Shown in pieces: positions 15,842 to 25,095 of a stretch of 64,000 bases of DNA. Every line of letters starts with the position of its first letter. Position 1 is the first letter of the stretch. Both the position numbers and the translations under genes were made by a program. Below the pieces are notes generated by a model that was given only the letters and a program-made list of their open reading frames with translations, did no database searches and was not told the origin of the DNA. The DNA lies in the NCBI GenBank assembly GCA_964527835.1, contig CAZGNV010000011.1, positions 25,046 to 89,045 of the forward strand, in the 5' to 3' direction. Source of the DNA: JAFDCJ01 sp964527835 (GTDB lineage: Bacteria; Desulfobacterota; Desulfobacteria; Desulfobacterales; JAFDCJ01).

Positions 15842-17299
15842 ATGCAGCTCAGCACGCATCTGGATACCCTTTTAATGGTTATCCATATCACCATAATCGG
15901 TGCTCTATCCGTGCGGGTCATTATGAAACGCCGGCCGGTGGGGGTATCCCTGGCCTGGCTGGTCCTGATCTTCATCCTGCCGCTGGCCGGCGCCTTGCTC
16001 TACCTGTTCATCGGGGAACGCCGCCTGGGAAAACACCGCGCCGCCCGTGCCGCCGCCCTGCTGGAACCCTATAAAAAATGGCACCGGGGACTGCCTCAGG
16101 AAAATTTCGTGGCCGGCTCCACCCTGGCCCCGCCGGCGGTGCCCATCAGCCGGTTGGCCCAGGCCGTCGTCGGCATTCCGGCATTGACCGGAAACCGACT
16201 CCAGCTGTTCAACGGGGCCGAGTCCATCCTGCAGGCCATTATCGAGGATATTGACCGCGCGCAGCACACCTGCCACCTGGAATTTTACATCTGGAACCCG
16301 GGGGGCCTGGCCGACCGGGTTGCCGAAGCCCTGATCCGCGCTGCCGGCAGAGGCGTCACCTGCCGGGTTTTGGTGGATGCGGTGGGCAGTGCCCGGTTTT
16401 TGAAAAGTGAATTTCCTTCGCGGCTGCGCGAAGGCGGCGTCGAGCTGGCCGCAGCGCTGCCGGTGGGCCCCCTGAGGGCTGCTTTTGTGCGCCTTGATTT
16501 GCGACTGCACCGCAAAATCGTCGTCATTGACGGCCAGGTGGCCTATACCGGCAGCCTCAACCTGGTGGACCCGCGTTTTTTCAAACAGGAAGCCGGTGTG
16601 GGACAATGGATCGATGCCATGGTGCGCGTCGAAGGGCCGGCCGTTGAGGTGCTGGGGATTATTTTTATATGGGACTGGGAAATTGAAACCGGCGCCGGCA
16701 TCAAGACCCTGGAAAATTCAAGCAGCCTCAAGACGCCGCCCCGGGCCGGACAGGCGGTGGTCCAGGTGGTGCCTTCGGGTCCCGGCTATGAAGAACATGC
16801 CATTCATCGCCTGCTGCTGACCACCATCTATGCCGCCCGCCGGGAGCTGATCATGACCACCCCGTATTTCGTTCCCGATGAAGCCCTGCAGACGGCGTTG
16901 CTGTCGGCGGCCCGGCAGCAGGTGGCGGTGACCATCATTTTGCCGGAAAAAATTGACTCGCTGCTGGTGCGCTATGCCTGCCGTTCATATTTTGACGAAC
17001 TGCTGGCGGCCGGTGTGAACATCCTGCGCTACCAGGGAGGCTTGCTGCACACCAAGAGCATCACCATTGACGGCCAGGTGGCGCTGTTTGGAACCGTCAA
17101 CCTGGATATGCGCAGCTTCTGGCTGGATTTTGAGGTCACCCTTTGCATCTATGATGCGGATTTCGGTGACCGCCTGAGGGCATTGCAGCTGCAATACGCG
17201 GCCGACACGGTGGCGGTGGACTTTCAGACCTGGCGCCGGCGAACGGGCTGGGAGCGCTTCTGCGAAAATGCCGCCCAGCTTTTTGCCCCCCTTTTGTGA
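15842..17299 (+). CDS. cls: cardiolipin synthase, phospholipase D superfamily
   Basis: 485 residues, the normal Cls length. Two N-terminal membrane helices (residues about 8-60) precede two PLD domains. The HKD motifs read HRKIVVIDG near residue 222 and HTKSITIDG near residue 403; each is followed by GSLNLVD or GTVNLDMRS. The enzyme condenses two phosphatidylglycerol molecules (or PG with PE) to cardiolipin at the inner membrane. The surrounding lipoprotein genes point to an envelope neighbourhood, but no operon partner is obvious. Confidence 0.9.
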   Translation: MQLSTHLDTLLMVIHITIIGALSVRVIMKRRPVGVSLAWLVLIFILPLAGALLYLFIGERRLGKHRAARAAALLEPYKKWHRGLPQENFVAGSTLAPPAVPISRLAQAVVGIPALTGNRLQLFNGAESILQAIIEDIDRAQHTCHLEFYIWNPGGLADRVAEALIRAAGRGVTCRVLVDAVGSARFLKSEFPSRLREGGVELAAALPVGPLRAAFVRLDLRLHRKIVVIDGQVAYTGSLNLVDPRFFKQEAGVGQWIDAMVRVEGPAVEVLGIIFIWDWEIETGAGIKTLENSSSLKTPPRAGQAVVQVVPSGPGYEEHAIHRLLLTTIYAARRELIMTTPYFVPDEALQTALLSAARQQVAVTIILPEKIDSLLVRYACRSYFDELLAAGVNILRYQGGLLHTKSITIDGQVALFGTVNLDMRSFWLDFEVTLCIYDADFGDRLRALQLQYAADTVAVDFQTWRRRTGWERFCENAAQLFAPLL

Positions 17300-17366
17300 C
17301 CTTGCCGCTGTCAGGGGGAATTTCAACGCCGCGCACCGCGCGGCCGCAAGGGGAGGATCCCATATA

Positions 17367-18098
17367 ATGACCCGATCGGTTTGTCTATTGCTGCTGGCTG
17401 TCATGGCCCTAGCGGGGTGCGCCGCAACCCAGCCGCCGCCCCGGTTCGATTTTCCCGCCGGCACCCGGGTCGGCATCATCAACCAGCTGGAACCCTACGC
17501 CACTCACCAGAATTTTTCCGAAGCCCGGATCCGCAATTTTATCAAACCCGTGCAAGTCGACTGGAATCTCCCGGGTTATATGCAGGACCAGGCAGCCCGG
17601 AGGCTGCAAGGTGATCCCCGTTATAAAGTGATTCCGGTCAGCGTTGAAAATCCAATTTCCAAAATAATCGACCGCGTATCAGGGCCAGGGGCCGTGATAC
17701 CGGAAGCCGCCGCTTTGCTGGAGTCCATAGCGGTCAGGCATAAATTGGATGTCATCATCGTTATCAAGAGCTTTAAAGGCCCCAGCCGGCTTAAATTGGA
17801 CAAACATCGTTTCATCTTGCAGGGATACGGTTTGTTTACCCGGCAATTTTTGTTTTTCAACCGCGCATTTGCCTATGCGAACCTGGCCGTCATCGTTTTC
17901 AAAACCAGCCCCCTGAAATATATCGGTTCGGGCGAACCCACCATCGATGCAGATCCCCTTGAAAATATCGAACTGTCCGGTGATTTGAAAAACATCCCGC
18001 CGGCCGAAATGGACAAACTGGAGCCGATCATCAACAAATACGCCCGCCAGGCGGTGGACAGGGCTTTAAAAGCCGCCAATCTTGTTCCAATAAGATAA
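17367..18098 (+). CDS. lipoprotein of unknown function
   Basis: 243 residues from the ATG at 17367, preceded by GGGGAGG. The lipobox LAGC (Cys about 18) follows a short hydrophobic leader. The mature protein has no recognised catalytic motif. Segments such as VGIINQLEPYATH and LDVIIVIKSFKG suggest a compact alpha/beta domain. It lies 67 bases after cls. No family is claimed. Confidence 0.75.
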   Translation: MTRSVCLLLLAVMALAGCAATQPPPRFDFPAGTRVGIINQLEPYATHQNFSEARIRNFIKPVQVDWNLPGYMQDQAARRLQGDPRYKVIPVSVENPISKIIDRVSGPGAVIPEAAALLESIAVRHKLDVIIVIKSFKGPSRLKLDKHRFILQGYGLFTRQFLFFNRAFAYANLAVIVFKTSPLKYIGSGEPTIDADPLENIELSGDLKNIPPAEMDKLEPIINKYARQAVDRALKAANLVPIR

Positions 18099-18199
18099 CG
18101 CGGCCGGCAACAGGTATCAATTATTGCGGCTGAAGCTTTACATTTGCCCCAAAGCGATTATAATTGAACTATACAAATCCAGCGACAACGACAAAAACC

Positions 18200-18952
18200 A
18201 TGCGATTTTTGCTGTACAACATACGGTACGCCGCCGGCATCGGGAAACATTTTCACCTCCCCATACCTTACATCGGCTATTTCAAGCATACCAACGGAAA
18301 TTTTAAAAAGATTGCGGATTTCATCAAATCGGTGAACCCGGATATCATCGGCATGATTGAAGTCGACAGCGGCTCTTTTCGCTCCGAGAAAAACAACCAG
18401 GCCGAATCCATTGCCTGGGAGCTGCAGCACTACCATGTCTACCGGTCAAAGTACGGCTCCGCCTCGGTGGCCCGGAAAGTCCCCCTGCTCAACAAGCAGG
18501 GCAATGCGATTTTGACCAATCAACCGGTGATTGCTGAAAAAATGCACTATTTCCGCCAGGGCGTCAAACGCCTGGTGATCGAGCTGGAGCTGGCCGATTT
18601 CCATGTTTTCCTGGTACACCTTTCCATAAAATTCCGTCATCGCCACTACCAGCTGCAGGACCTGCATACCATGATAAAAGACTGCCCGAAACCGGTCATT
18701 GTCGCCGGGGACTTCAATGTGTTGTGGGGAGACCGTGAACTGCAGTTGTTTCTGGCTGCCACCGGCCTGCAAAATGCCAACCGCAACGGGCAGCCCTCCC
18801 ACCCGAGCCGGGCGCCGCGCCGCCAGTTGGACTACATTTTTCACAGCCCCCAGATACGCATCACCGATTTTCATATCCCTAAGATCAAGTTGTCCGATCA
18901 TGCCCCGCTGGTCTGTGAGTTTGAAGTCAACGGTTGCAAGTCGACGGTCTAG
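18200..18952 (+). CDS. endonuclease/exonuclease/phosphatase (EEP) family protein
   Basis: 250 residues if it starts at MRFLLYNIRYAAG (18200); an ATG 36 bases upstream is in frame. EEP fold residues are visible: NIR near the N-terminus, the metal-binding Glu in IIGMIEVDSGS, GDFN in VIVAGDFNVLWGD, and LDYIF followed by KLSDHAPL (catalytic Asp-His). The superfamily cleaves phosphodiesters in DNA, phospholipids or inositol phosphates. No signal peptide was seen, so a cytoplasmic enzyme is likely. Substrate unknown. Confidence 0.8.
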   Translation: MRFLLYNIRYAAGIGKHFHLPIPYIGYFKHTNGNFKKIADFIKSVNPDIIGMIEVDSGSFRSEKNNQAESIAWELQHYHVYRSKYGSASVARKVPLLNKQGNAILTNQPVIAEKMHYFRQGVKRLVIELELADFHVFLVHLSIKFRHRHYQLQDLHTMIKDCPKPVIVAGDFNVLWGDRELQLFLAATGLQNANRNGQPSHPSRAPRRQLDYIFHSPQIRITDFHIPKIKLSDHAPLVCEFEVNGCKSTV

Positions 18953-18993
18953 ACATGGAATGGAATAGACTCGGTAAAAAAAGGAGATCGGCT

Positions 18994-19287
18994 ATGATGC
19001 GAAAAAAGCCCGCATTTTTGGGAATGCTGATGTTGGTGTCGCTTTTGCTGATTTGCGGCACTCCCGGCCTGGCCATGGAGGAGGTCCCGTCGATGCCCTG
19101 CGACGAAGGTCCTGTCAATATCGGAGACACGGAAGCAACTGTTTTTTCCAACTGTGGAGAGCCTTCAAGCCGCAATTACGAAATGCACCAGTGGAAGTTT
19201 GACTTTGGTCCGTCAGAACCGGTATACATATTGACGTTTGACAATGGCAAGGTGGTGAAAATCCAGGTCGACGAGTGGGGCAGTTGA
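18994..19287 (+). CDS. small exported protein, DUF2845-like
   Basis: 97 residues from the ATG at 18994 (GGAG 7 bases upstream). A signal peptide covers about residues 1-29. The mature domain has the pattern IGDTEATVFSNCGEP, followed by a short beta-rich tail ending in a YILTFDNGKVVKI strand, as I recall for DUF2845. One conserved pair is Cys in MPCDEG and Cys in NCGEP, which could form a disulfide. Function unknown. Confidence 0.7.
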   Translation: MMRKKPAFLGMLMLVSLLLICGTPGLAMEEVPSMPCDEGPVNIGDTEATVFSNCGEPSSRNYEMHQWKFDFGPSEPVYILTFDNGKVVKIQVDEWGS

Positions 19288-19315
19288 CCCCCGGGGCCAG
19301 ACGGATCTTGGCCAT

Positions 19316-19346
19316 CCCTTGACCGGTGGATGCCGCCGGCCAAGGG
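19316..19346. terminator. hairpin between convergent DUF2845 and XRE-cupin genes
   Basis: CCCTTGACCGG and CCGGCCAAGGG pair in 10 of 11 positions around a 9-base loop. It lies between the stops of two converging genes. No long T-tract, so a bidirectional terminator is likely but not certain. Confidence 0.45.
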
Positions 19347-19365
19347 ACGCAACGGCCTGTCACCG

Positions 19366-20001
19366 TCAACCTTCGTACAAAACTGCCAGGATCGTGGCCT
19401 TGCCGCTTTTGGCTGCAATGTGATGCGGGGTCGTGGACAGGTAGTAGGCGCTGTCGCCGGGCTCCAGTTCAAAGCTGTCCTCCCCGATGTCCAGTTCAAC
19501 CACGCCGTCGAGCACAAAGATAAACTCCTCGCCCTCGTGCACCGAGATTTCCTTTTCGGGATCTTCTTCCAGCTGCACAACCAGGGCCTCCATGTGACGT
19601 CCCTTGACGTCCGGTGCCAGGCTTTTGTAAATATAAAGCTGCTTTTTCCCTTTGCGGGAGGTTGAACGGGATGCGGTGCGGCGCTCATTTTTTCGGGTGA
19701 TCGAGTACAGCTTGTCTCCCACCCCGGAAACCAGCCGCCCGAAGGCGCTGTCCAATGCCTTTGACAGCTTGATCACGGTGCCCAGCTGGGGCTGGGCCTC
19801 ATCTTTTTCAATGCTCGCCAAAAAAGGCACGTCAAACCCGGTCAGCCTGGACAACTCTTCCAGGGACAGCCCTTTTTCTTCCCTCAGCCTGCGCACCCGC
19901 TGGCCGATGTCATCCACACTTTTTGCAGGTGTCGACGAAATCTCACCGGTCAGATTCTCAAAAAAGTCAATATCCAGATGGGGTCGGTTCTTTTTTTCCA
20001 T
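19366..20001 (-). CDS. XRE-family regulator with C-terminal cupin domain
   Basis: 211 residues with AGAGGAG about 6 bases before the ATG. The helix-turn-helix spans about residues 30-85 (LREEKGLSLEELSRLTG, then FLASIEKDEAQP). After a basic linker, a cupin barrel begins near 135, with EISVHEGEEFIFVLDG and LEPGDSAYYLSTTPHH carrying likely metal or ligand residues. Such regulators sense small molecules and often control metabolic or transport genes. The next gene upstream on the same strand is an acyl-CoA dehydrogenase 127 bases away, but a repeat lies between them. Confidence 0.88.
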   Translation of the reverse strand: MEKKNRPHLDIDFFENLTGEISSTPAKSVDDIGQRVRRLREEKGLSLEELSRLTGFDVPFLASIEKDEAQPQLGTVIKLSKALDSAFGRLVSGVGDKLYSITRKNERRTASRSTSRKGKKQLYIYKSLAPDVKGRHMEALVVQLEEDPEKEISVHEGEEFIFVLDGVVELDIGEDSFELEPGDSAYYLSTTPHHIAAKSGKATILAVLYEG

Positions 20002-20025
20002 TTTATCTCCTCTCCGTTATTGATG

Positions 20026-20133
20026 ATGCCGTAAAAAGTAGCATTTTCTCGCTTAAGCAAGCCTTTTCGGGAGCTGTTCAGGGTTTCGCTAAATTTCAAG
20101 AACTCGTCGCAGGCTCCTCAAGCAGCTGCTATA
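20026..20133. repeat. half copy of hairpin repeat family A
   Basis: CGTAAAAAGTAGCATTTTCTCG, the CCTTTTCGGGAGCTGTTCAG segment and the ACTCGTCGC-GGCTCCTCAA segment match one arm of the full element. The opposite arm is missing, and the copy ends right at the stop codon of the acyl-CoA dehydrogenase (20129-20131). Confidence 0.75.
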
Positions 20134-21286
20134 GGCATTTGGCGCCGATATGTCTGGCAATCACGATGCGCTGCACCTCGGAGGTCCCTTCCCCGATGTC
20201 CAGCAGTTTCTGGTCCCGGTAAAAACGCTCCACATCGTACTCCTTCATCAGCCCGTAGCCTCCGTGAAGCTGGACGGCATGATTGGCGCAGCGATACATG
20301 AGCTCCGAGCAATACAGTTTGGCCATGGCCGCCTGCTTTGAAAAGGGCTGATCATTATCGCGCAGCCAGCAGGCCTTGTACAGCAGCAGGCGGGCGCACT
20401 CGATTTCCATGGCCATGTCGGCCAGCTTGAATGCATTGGCCTGAAAGGTTGCAATTGGCCGGTTGAACTGCTCGCGTTCGTTGCTGTATTTAATTGCCCT
20501 GTCAAAACAGCCCTGGGCTCCGCCCAGGCCCATGGCCCCGATGGACAGGCGGCCCCCGTCCAGGGTCTGCATCATCTGGTGAAAACCCTGGCCGCGCTCA
20601 CCGAGCAGGTTGTCTTTGGGGACGCGGCAGTCCTCAAAATAGAGCTCACTGGTATTGGAAGCCCGCCACATCATCTTGCCGTGCATCACCTTGGCGGTAA
20701 AGCCCGGAGTCCCCGTCTCGACGATGATGCACGACAGCTCGGGCCGGCCGTCATCACGAACCCCGGTGCGGGCCAGCACCGTCACCCCCGTGGTGATATC
20801 CGTGGCTGCGTTGGTTATAAAAATCTTGCTGCCATTGATCACCCATTGATCACCGTCCAACACCGCCGTGGTCGCGCTGTTGGCGGCATCCGAACCGGCA
20901 TTGGGTTCGGTCAGTCCGAACCCCCACAACGCCTCGCCGCTGCACAGCTTGGGCAGGTATTTTTTCTTTTGCTCCTCGTTGCCGAAATAATAAAGCGGGC
21001 CGATGCCCAGGGAATTTTCGGCCGCCACCGTGGCGGCATGGGACCCGTCGACCCGGGCAATCTCTTCAACGGCAATGATATAGGACAGGTAGTCCATGGC
21101 CTGGCCGCCGTATTTTTCGGAAACAAAAACACCGAAAAGGCCCAGCTCGGCCATTTTCTGCATGGTTTCGTAGGAAAACATTTCTTTTTCATCCAGCTCC
21201 CGGGCCACCGGCTTGATTTCTTTTTCCGCAAAGCTGCGCACGGATTCCCGCAAGATTTCGTGGTCGGTTGAAAGACTGAAGTCCAT
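20129..21286 (-). CDS. short-chain acyl-CoA dehydrogenase (butyryl-CoA dehydrogenase-like)
   Basis: 385 residues from the ATG at 21286 (AAGGAG 5 bases upstream). Signature stretches: GFGLTEPNAGSDA for flavin binding, and DIGEGTSEVQRIVIARH, where the Glu of GEGT is the classical catalytic base. Length and motifs fit butyryl- or short-chain acyl-CoA dehydrogenases that reduce ETF. Unlike the enzyme at 6947, it has no sign of the ACAD10/11 subtype. It is monocistronic or co-transcribed with the XRE-cupin gene downstream. It could act on the butyryl-CoA made by the mutase at 59071. Confidence 0.9.
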   Translation of the reverse strand: MDFSLSTDHEILRESVRSFAEKEIKPVARELDEKEMFSYETMQKMAELGLFGVFVSEKYGGQAMDYLSYIIAVEEIARVDGSHAATVAAENSLGIGPLYYFGNEEQKKKYLPKLCSGEALWGFGLTEPNAGSDAANSATTAVLDGDQWVINGSKIFITNAATDITTGVTVLARTGVRDDGRPELSCIIVETGTPGFTAKVMHGKMMWRASNTSELYFEDCRVPKDNLLGERGQGFHQMMQTLDGGRLSIGAMGLGGAQGCFDRAIKYSNEREQFNRPIATFQANAFKLADMAMEIECARLLLYKACWLRDNDQPFSKQAAMAKLYCSELMYRCANHAVQLHGGYGLMKEYDVERFYRDQKLLDIGEGTSEVQRIVIARHIGAKCL

Positions 21287-21357
21287 GGTCACTCCTTATG
21301 TTGCCGTTAGCGATTTAAAAAGTTCGACTGCCAGATTCCACAGGCTTAAATCCGGCC

Positions 21358-21386
21358 TTTGCCGGTTGCAATGGATATGCTATAGT
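21358..21386 (+). promoter_or_regulatory. candidate promoter for mutM
   Basis: TTTGCC (21358), 17 bases, then an extended -10 TGCTATAGT ending at 21386. It is about 85 bases ahead of the mutM start. Confidence 0.45.
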
Positions 21387-21472
21387 AGCGGCCGTTCCGG
21401 CTTGCCTTGATGTGGCGGTTTATTTTATAGGCGCCGGTCCCTTAATTGTCAATCAAAACCTGGAATTGCGTT

Positions 21473-22393
21473 ATGCCTGAATTGCCGGAAGTGCAAACCA
21501 TTGTTGACGATCTGAACGCCGCCGGTCTGGTCGGCCGCCTTATTGCCGGCGCCCGGGTGTTCTGGCCGCGCACCATTGCCGCGCCTGCTGCACAGGCCTT
21601 TTGCCGGCGCATAAAAGGCAGAAAATTTACCGCCATCCGGCGCCGGGGCAAATACCTGGTGTTCGATGTCGATGACGGCGCCACCCTGCTGATGCATCTG
21701 CGGATGTCCGGGCGTCTGAACCTGGTGCGAGCAAATCCGCCGCGCAGCAAACATGAACACGTGGTGATCCGCTTTGCCGATGGACGGCAGCTGCGCTTTC
21801 ACGATCCGCGAAAATTCGGCCGGTTGCACCTGCTCGAAGATTCGCAGAAAATTCTAGGCTGCCTGGGGCCCGAACCGCTGTCACCGGAGTTTACCGCCCG
21901 GCGCCTGGCGGAAGGGTTGAAAACACGCCGGCGCCTTTTAAAACCCCTGCTGCTGGACCAGGCGTTTGTTGCCGGGCTGGGCAACATCTATGTAGACGAG
22001 GCCCTGTGGGAGGCCCGGCTACATCCCTGCCGCCCGTCTTCCAGCCTGACATGGCCGGAAACAAAAGCGCTGCACCGCGCCATTCGGCGGGTTCTCAAAA
22101 GGGGCTTGCAAAATCTCGGCACTTCCCTGGGGACCGGCAAGGCCAATTTTTATTCGATCTCCCGGCGCCGGGGGCGCAACAGCGACCAGCTGAAGGTTTT
22201 TCGCCGGACAGGCCTGGCCTGTTCCCGCTGCCGGTCTTCGATTGAAAGAATCATCGTCGCCCAGCGTTCAACGCATATATGTCCCAAATGCCAGATGGAG
22301 GTCCCCGGATACCTCCGGCAGCGCACCCAGCAGTTGCGCATTGAAGAATCTGATCCCGAACAAAACGGTTCAGGGTTCAAGGTTCAAGGTTAA
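21473..22393 (+). CDS. mutM: formamidopyrimidine-DNA glycosylase
   Basis: 306 residues from the ATG at 21473, which places the catalytic Pro2-Glu3 (MPELPEVQT) at the N-terminus. KYLVFDVDDGATLLMHLRMSG follows, with the conserved lysine near 58. The helix-two-turn-helix has VAGLGNIYVDEALW. The C-terminal zinc finger is intact (CSRC, 16 residues, CPKC). It removes oxidised purines such as 8-oxoG and cleaves the strand. The C-terminus extends about 30 residues past the zinc finger and runs into low-complexity GGTTCAAGGTTCAAGG DNA. Confidence 0.95.
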   Translation: MPELPEVQTIVDDLNAAGLVGRLIAGARVFWPRTIAAPAAQAFCRRIKGRKFTAIRRRGKYLVFDVDDGATLLMHLRMSGRLNLVRANPPRSKHEHVVIRFADGRQLRFHDPRKFGRLHLLEDSQKILGCLGPEPLSPEFTARRLAEGLKTRRRLLKPLLLDQAFVAGLGNIYVDEALWEARLHPCRPSSSLTWPETKALHRAIRRVLKRGLQNLGTSLGTGKANFYSISRRRGRNSDQLKVFRRTGLACSRCRSSIERIIVAQRSTHICPKCQMEVPGYLRQRTQQLRIEESDPEQNGSGFKVQG

Positions 22394-22426
22394 CGGACCA
22401 TTTAATCTGAAAAAATTTAACGCGTC

Positions 22427-23416
22427 CTAAGCTCCGCGATCATCCCACACCTGGGCATTGACCAGATGCGCCGGCCGGTTGCCCCGACGAAACTCGATCA
22501 GCTGCTCGACCACCCCCGCACTCATGTTGTGCAGGCCTTCAAAGGTGAACGCCGCCGTATGGGGGGTCAACACCACGTTGTCGAGTTCCAGCAGGGGGGA
22601 TTGGCCCGGCGGTTCCTCCTCAAACACGTCCAGCCCGGCACCGGCAATCTTGCCGTTTTTCAGCGCCTCGTACAGGTCGGCTTCATTGACGATTCCTCCC
22701 CGGGCGGCATTGATCAAAATGGCCGTGGGCTTCATGATTGCCAGGGTTCTGGCATTAATGAGGCCCTTTGTTTCAGCCATCAGGGGCACATGCAGGCTGA
22801 CGATATCGGCCGTCTTGAGCAGCGTTTCGATTTGCATCTGCTCAATGCCCTGCTCCCGCGCGAATTCTTCCGGCCAGAAAGGATCATAGGCCACCACTTT
22901 CATCTCAAAGCCCCTGGCCCGCAAGGCCACGCAACGGCCGATGGCGCCCAGCCCGATCAGGCCGAGGGTTTTTTGCCAGATCTCCAGGCCCATAATTTTG
23001 GTGTGCTCCCAGCGTTTTTCACGCAGACTGCGGTCGCAGTAAATGATTTTGCGGGCCACATTCAACATCAGGGCAAAGGTATGATCCGCAACGGCCTGGT
23101 TGTTGGCCCCCGGCGTGTGAAAGACAACGGCCCGGTGGCGGGTGGCCGCATCGATGTCAACGGTGTCCAACCCGGCGCCCATCTTGGCGATGGCCTTAAC
23201 CCGCGGGGCCATGTCCAGCACCTTGTCGTTGATTTGCAGGTCATTGCCGCATAAAATGGCATCGGCCTGCCCCAGGGCTTTGACGAATTCAGGGGCTTCC
23301 ACCCCTGAGCCGCGCAGATCGATGAGCTTCATGCCCGCCTGCTCCAACTGCTCCATGGGGCTGTTGTCGAAAGCGCAAAACGGCCGGGCCTCAATAAGTA
23401 CGGTGAATTTTTCCAT
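22427..23416 (-). CDS. D-isomer-specific 2-hydroxyacid dehydrogenase (phosphoglycerate dehydrogenase-like)
   Basis: 329 residues from the ATG at 23416 (AGGAG 11 bases upstream). The Rossmann motif reads GLIGLGAIGRCVA. Catalytic residues lie in NAARGGIVNEADL (Arg), LDVFEEEPP (Glu) and LTPHTAAFTFE (His). It lacks the ACT regulatory domain of SerA, so it could be phosphoglycerate, hydroxypyruvate or another 2-hydroxyacid dehydrogenase. It lies downstream of purB on the same strand, separated by a 230-base gap full of repeat fragments. Confidence 0.85.
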   Translation of the reverse strand: MEKFTVLIEARPFCAFDNSPMEQLEQAGMKLIDLRGSGVEAPEFVKALGQADAILCGNDLQINDKVLDMAPRVKAIAKMGAGLDTVDIDAATRHRAVVFHTPGANNQAVADHTFALMLNVARKIIYCDRSLREKRWEHTKIMGLEIWQKTLGLIGLGAIGRCVALRARGFEMKVVAYDPFWPEEFAREQGIEQMQIETLLKTADIVSLHVPLMAETKGLINARTLAIMKPTAILINAARGGIVNEADLYEALKNGKIAGAGLDVFEEEPPGQSPLLELDNVVLTPHTAAFTFEGLHNMSAGVVEQLIEFRRGNRPAHLVNAQVWDDRGA

Positions 23417-23466
23417 GGTTGCATTTTCTCCTCTTTGCGTAAGCACTTTAAAGTTGCATTATGCGC

Positions 23467-23521
23467 CGCGCAATATGCATTTTGGCCTCGGTTTTTATGT
23501 CCATTTTGGGTGCCAGTACGT
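23467..23521. repeat. repeat family C copy 1
   Basis: CGCGCAATATGCATTTTGG followed by CCTCG and GTCCATTTTGGGTGCCAG also occurs, slightly changed, at 57283-57328 and 63893-63950. It lies in the gap between purB and the hydroxyacid dehydrogenase. Confidence 0.65.
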
Positions 23522-23540
23522 CAGTGAATAAAGTTGAAGG

Positions 23541-23632
23541 GGTGAATTGCCCGGCGCATGATATTTTCTTCCAACCGGCATGAAACCATGCCAGTGCAGC
23601 GTGCCCCTTGTTGGGTAAGTGCCGGGGGATGT
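23541..23632. repeat. half copy of hairpin repeat family B
   Basis: GGTGAATTGCCCGGCGCATG, then ATATTTTCTTCCAACCGG and GTGCCCCTTGTTGGG match the left arm of the full B elements at 30221 and 37678. The right arm is absent. It ends about 15 bases after the purB stop. Confidence 0.75.
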
Positions 23633-23646
23633 TTTTAGCATTTATT

Positions 23647-25011
23647 TTATTTTCGACCAGCGATGGTAAAAATGCCGGTGTAGGTTTCCGGGGTTATTTG
23701 CAGCAGTTCTTCCTTCACGCTGGCCGATACATCCAGCGACTCGATAAATTCAGCGATTGCCTGGCGGTTGATGCCGGCATGGGTGCGCGTCAGGGCCTTC
23801 AAGGCTTCGTAAGGCTCCGGATAGCCCTCGCGCCGCAGAATCGTCTGGATGGCCTCGGCCACCACGGCCCAGTTGTTTTCCAGATCTGCTTTGATCACGT
23901 CGGGATTTAAAATCAGTTTGCCGAGCCCTTTTTCCAGGGATTTCAAGCCGACAAGGGTGTGGGCCAGGGGAACGCCAATGTTGCGGGTCACCGTTGAGTC
24001 GGTCAGGTCCCGCTGCAGCCTGGAGATCGGCAGTTTGGCCGCCAGGTGTTCAAAAAGCGCATTGGCCACCCCGAGGTTGCCCTCGGAATTTTCAAAATCA
24101 ATGGGATTGACCTTGTGGGGCATGGCCGAGGATCCCACTTCGCCTTTTTTGATCTTCTGCTTGAAATAATCCAGGGAAATATAGGTCCACAGGTCCCGGT
24201 CCAGATCGATCAGGATGGTATTGATCCGCTTCAGGTTGTCGCACAAAGCCGCCAGGTTGTCATAATGTTCAATCTGGGTGGTCACCCGGCAGCGCGAAAG
24301 TCCCAGGGTGCCGTTGACCAGCTGATCTGCAAATTGCTCCCAGTTAACATCCGGATAGGCCACGTGGTGGGCGTTGAAATTGCCGGTGGCCCCTCCGAAC
24401 TTGGCCGAAAACGGGACTGCCTCCAGCTGAGCCAGCTGCACCTCCAGACGGTCGACAAACACGTAGATTTCTTTTCCCAGCCGGGTGGGGGAAGCCGGCT
24501 GCCCGTGGGTGCGGGCCAGCATGGGAACGTCTTGCCACTGGCGCGCCATGTCGGTCAGCCTGGCGACGACTTGCTGCAGCGCCGGCCGGATCACCTCTCG
24601 AAAGCCCTGCTTAAGAGCCAGGGGCATGGCCGTATTGTTGATGTCCTGGGAAGTGAGCCCGAAATGGATAAACTCCTTGTAATCCTGCAGGCCCAGGACA
24701 TCGAATTTTTCCTTCAGAAAGTACTCCACCGCTTTGACATCATGGTTGGTGATCTTCTCGATTTCTTTGACGCGGCTCGCATCGACGGAAGAAAACTGCC
24801 GGTAGACTTCCCTCAGGGGTTCGAGCTGCTTTAGCGGAAACTTTTTCAGCTGCGGCAGCCCAAGTTCGCACAGGGCGATGAAATATTCCACTTCCACCAG
24901 CAACCGGTACTTGATCAGCGCCCCCTCGGAAAAGAAATCCGCCAGCTTTGCGGTAATCCGCCGGTAGCGGCCGTCCACCGGCCCGATGGCTTCGAGGGAT
25001 GAAAATTTCAT
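23647..25011 (-). CDS. purB: adenylosuccinate lyase
   Basis: 454 residues from the ATG at 25011 (an ATG four codons earlier is also possible; neither has a clear ribosome site). The start MKFSSLEAIGPVDGRY, the His-containing RTHGQPASPTRLGKE and the fumarase-superfamily signature GSSAMPHKVNPIDFEN are intact. Length matches the E. coli-type enzyme. It splits SAICAR and adenylosuccinate to release fumarate in purine synthesis. A near-consensus promoter lies 56 bases upstream. Confidence 0.95.
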   Translation of the reverse strand: MKFSSLEAIGPVDGRYRRITAKLADFFSEGALIKYRLLVEVEYFIALCELGLPQLKKFPLKQLEPLREVYRQFSSVDASRVKEIEKITNHDVKAVEYFLKEKFDVLGLQDYKEFIHFGLTSQDINNTAMPLALKQGFREVIRPALQQVVARLTDMARQWQDVPMLARTHGQPASPTRLGKEIYVFVDRLEVQLAQLEAVPFSAKFGGATGNFNAHHVAYPDVNWEQFADQLVNGTLGLSRCRVTTQIEHYDNLAALCDNLKRINTILIDLDRDLWTYISLDYFKQKIKKGEVGSSAMPHKVNPIDFENSEGNLGVANALFEHLAAKLPISRLQRDLTDSTVTRNIGVPLAHTLVGLKSLEKGLGKLILNPDVIKADLENNWAVVAEAIQTILRREGYPEPYEALKALTRTHAGINRQAIAEFIESLDVSASVKEELLQITPETYTGIFTIAGRK

Positions 25012-25066
25012 AATAATATCCATCTGTTGGAATGAAATTGAGGAAAAATGTGCATCCGACCGCAAA

Positions 25067-25095
25067 AGTATAGGCGAAGGCTGCGGGTGTGTCAA
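25067..25095 (-). promoter_or_regulatory. near-consensus sigma70 promoter for purB
   Basis: On the minus strand TTGACA (25095-25090), exactly 17 bases, TATACT (25072-25067). The expected transcript start is near 25060, giving a leader of about 40-50 bases. Confidence 0.75.
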
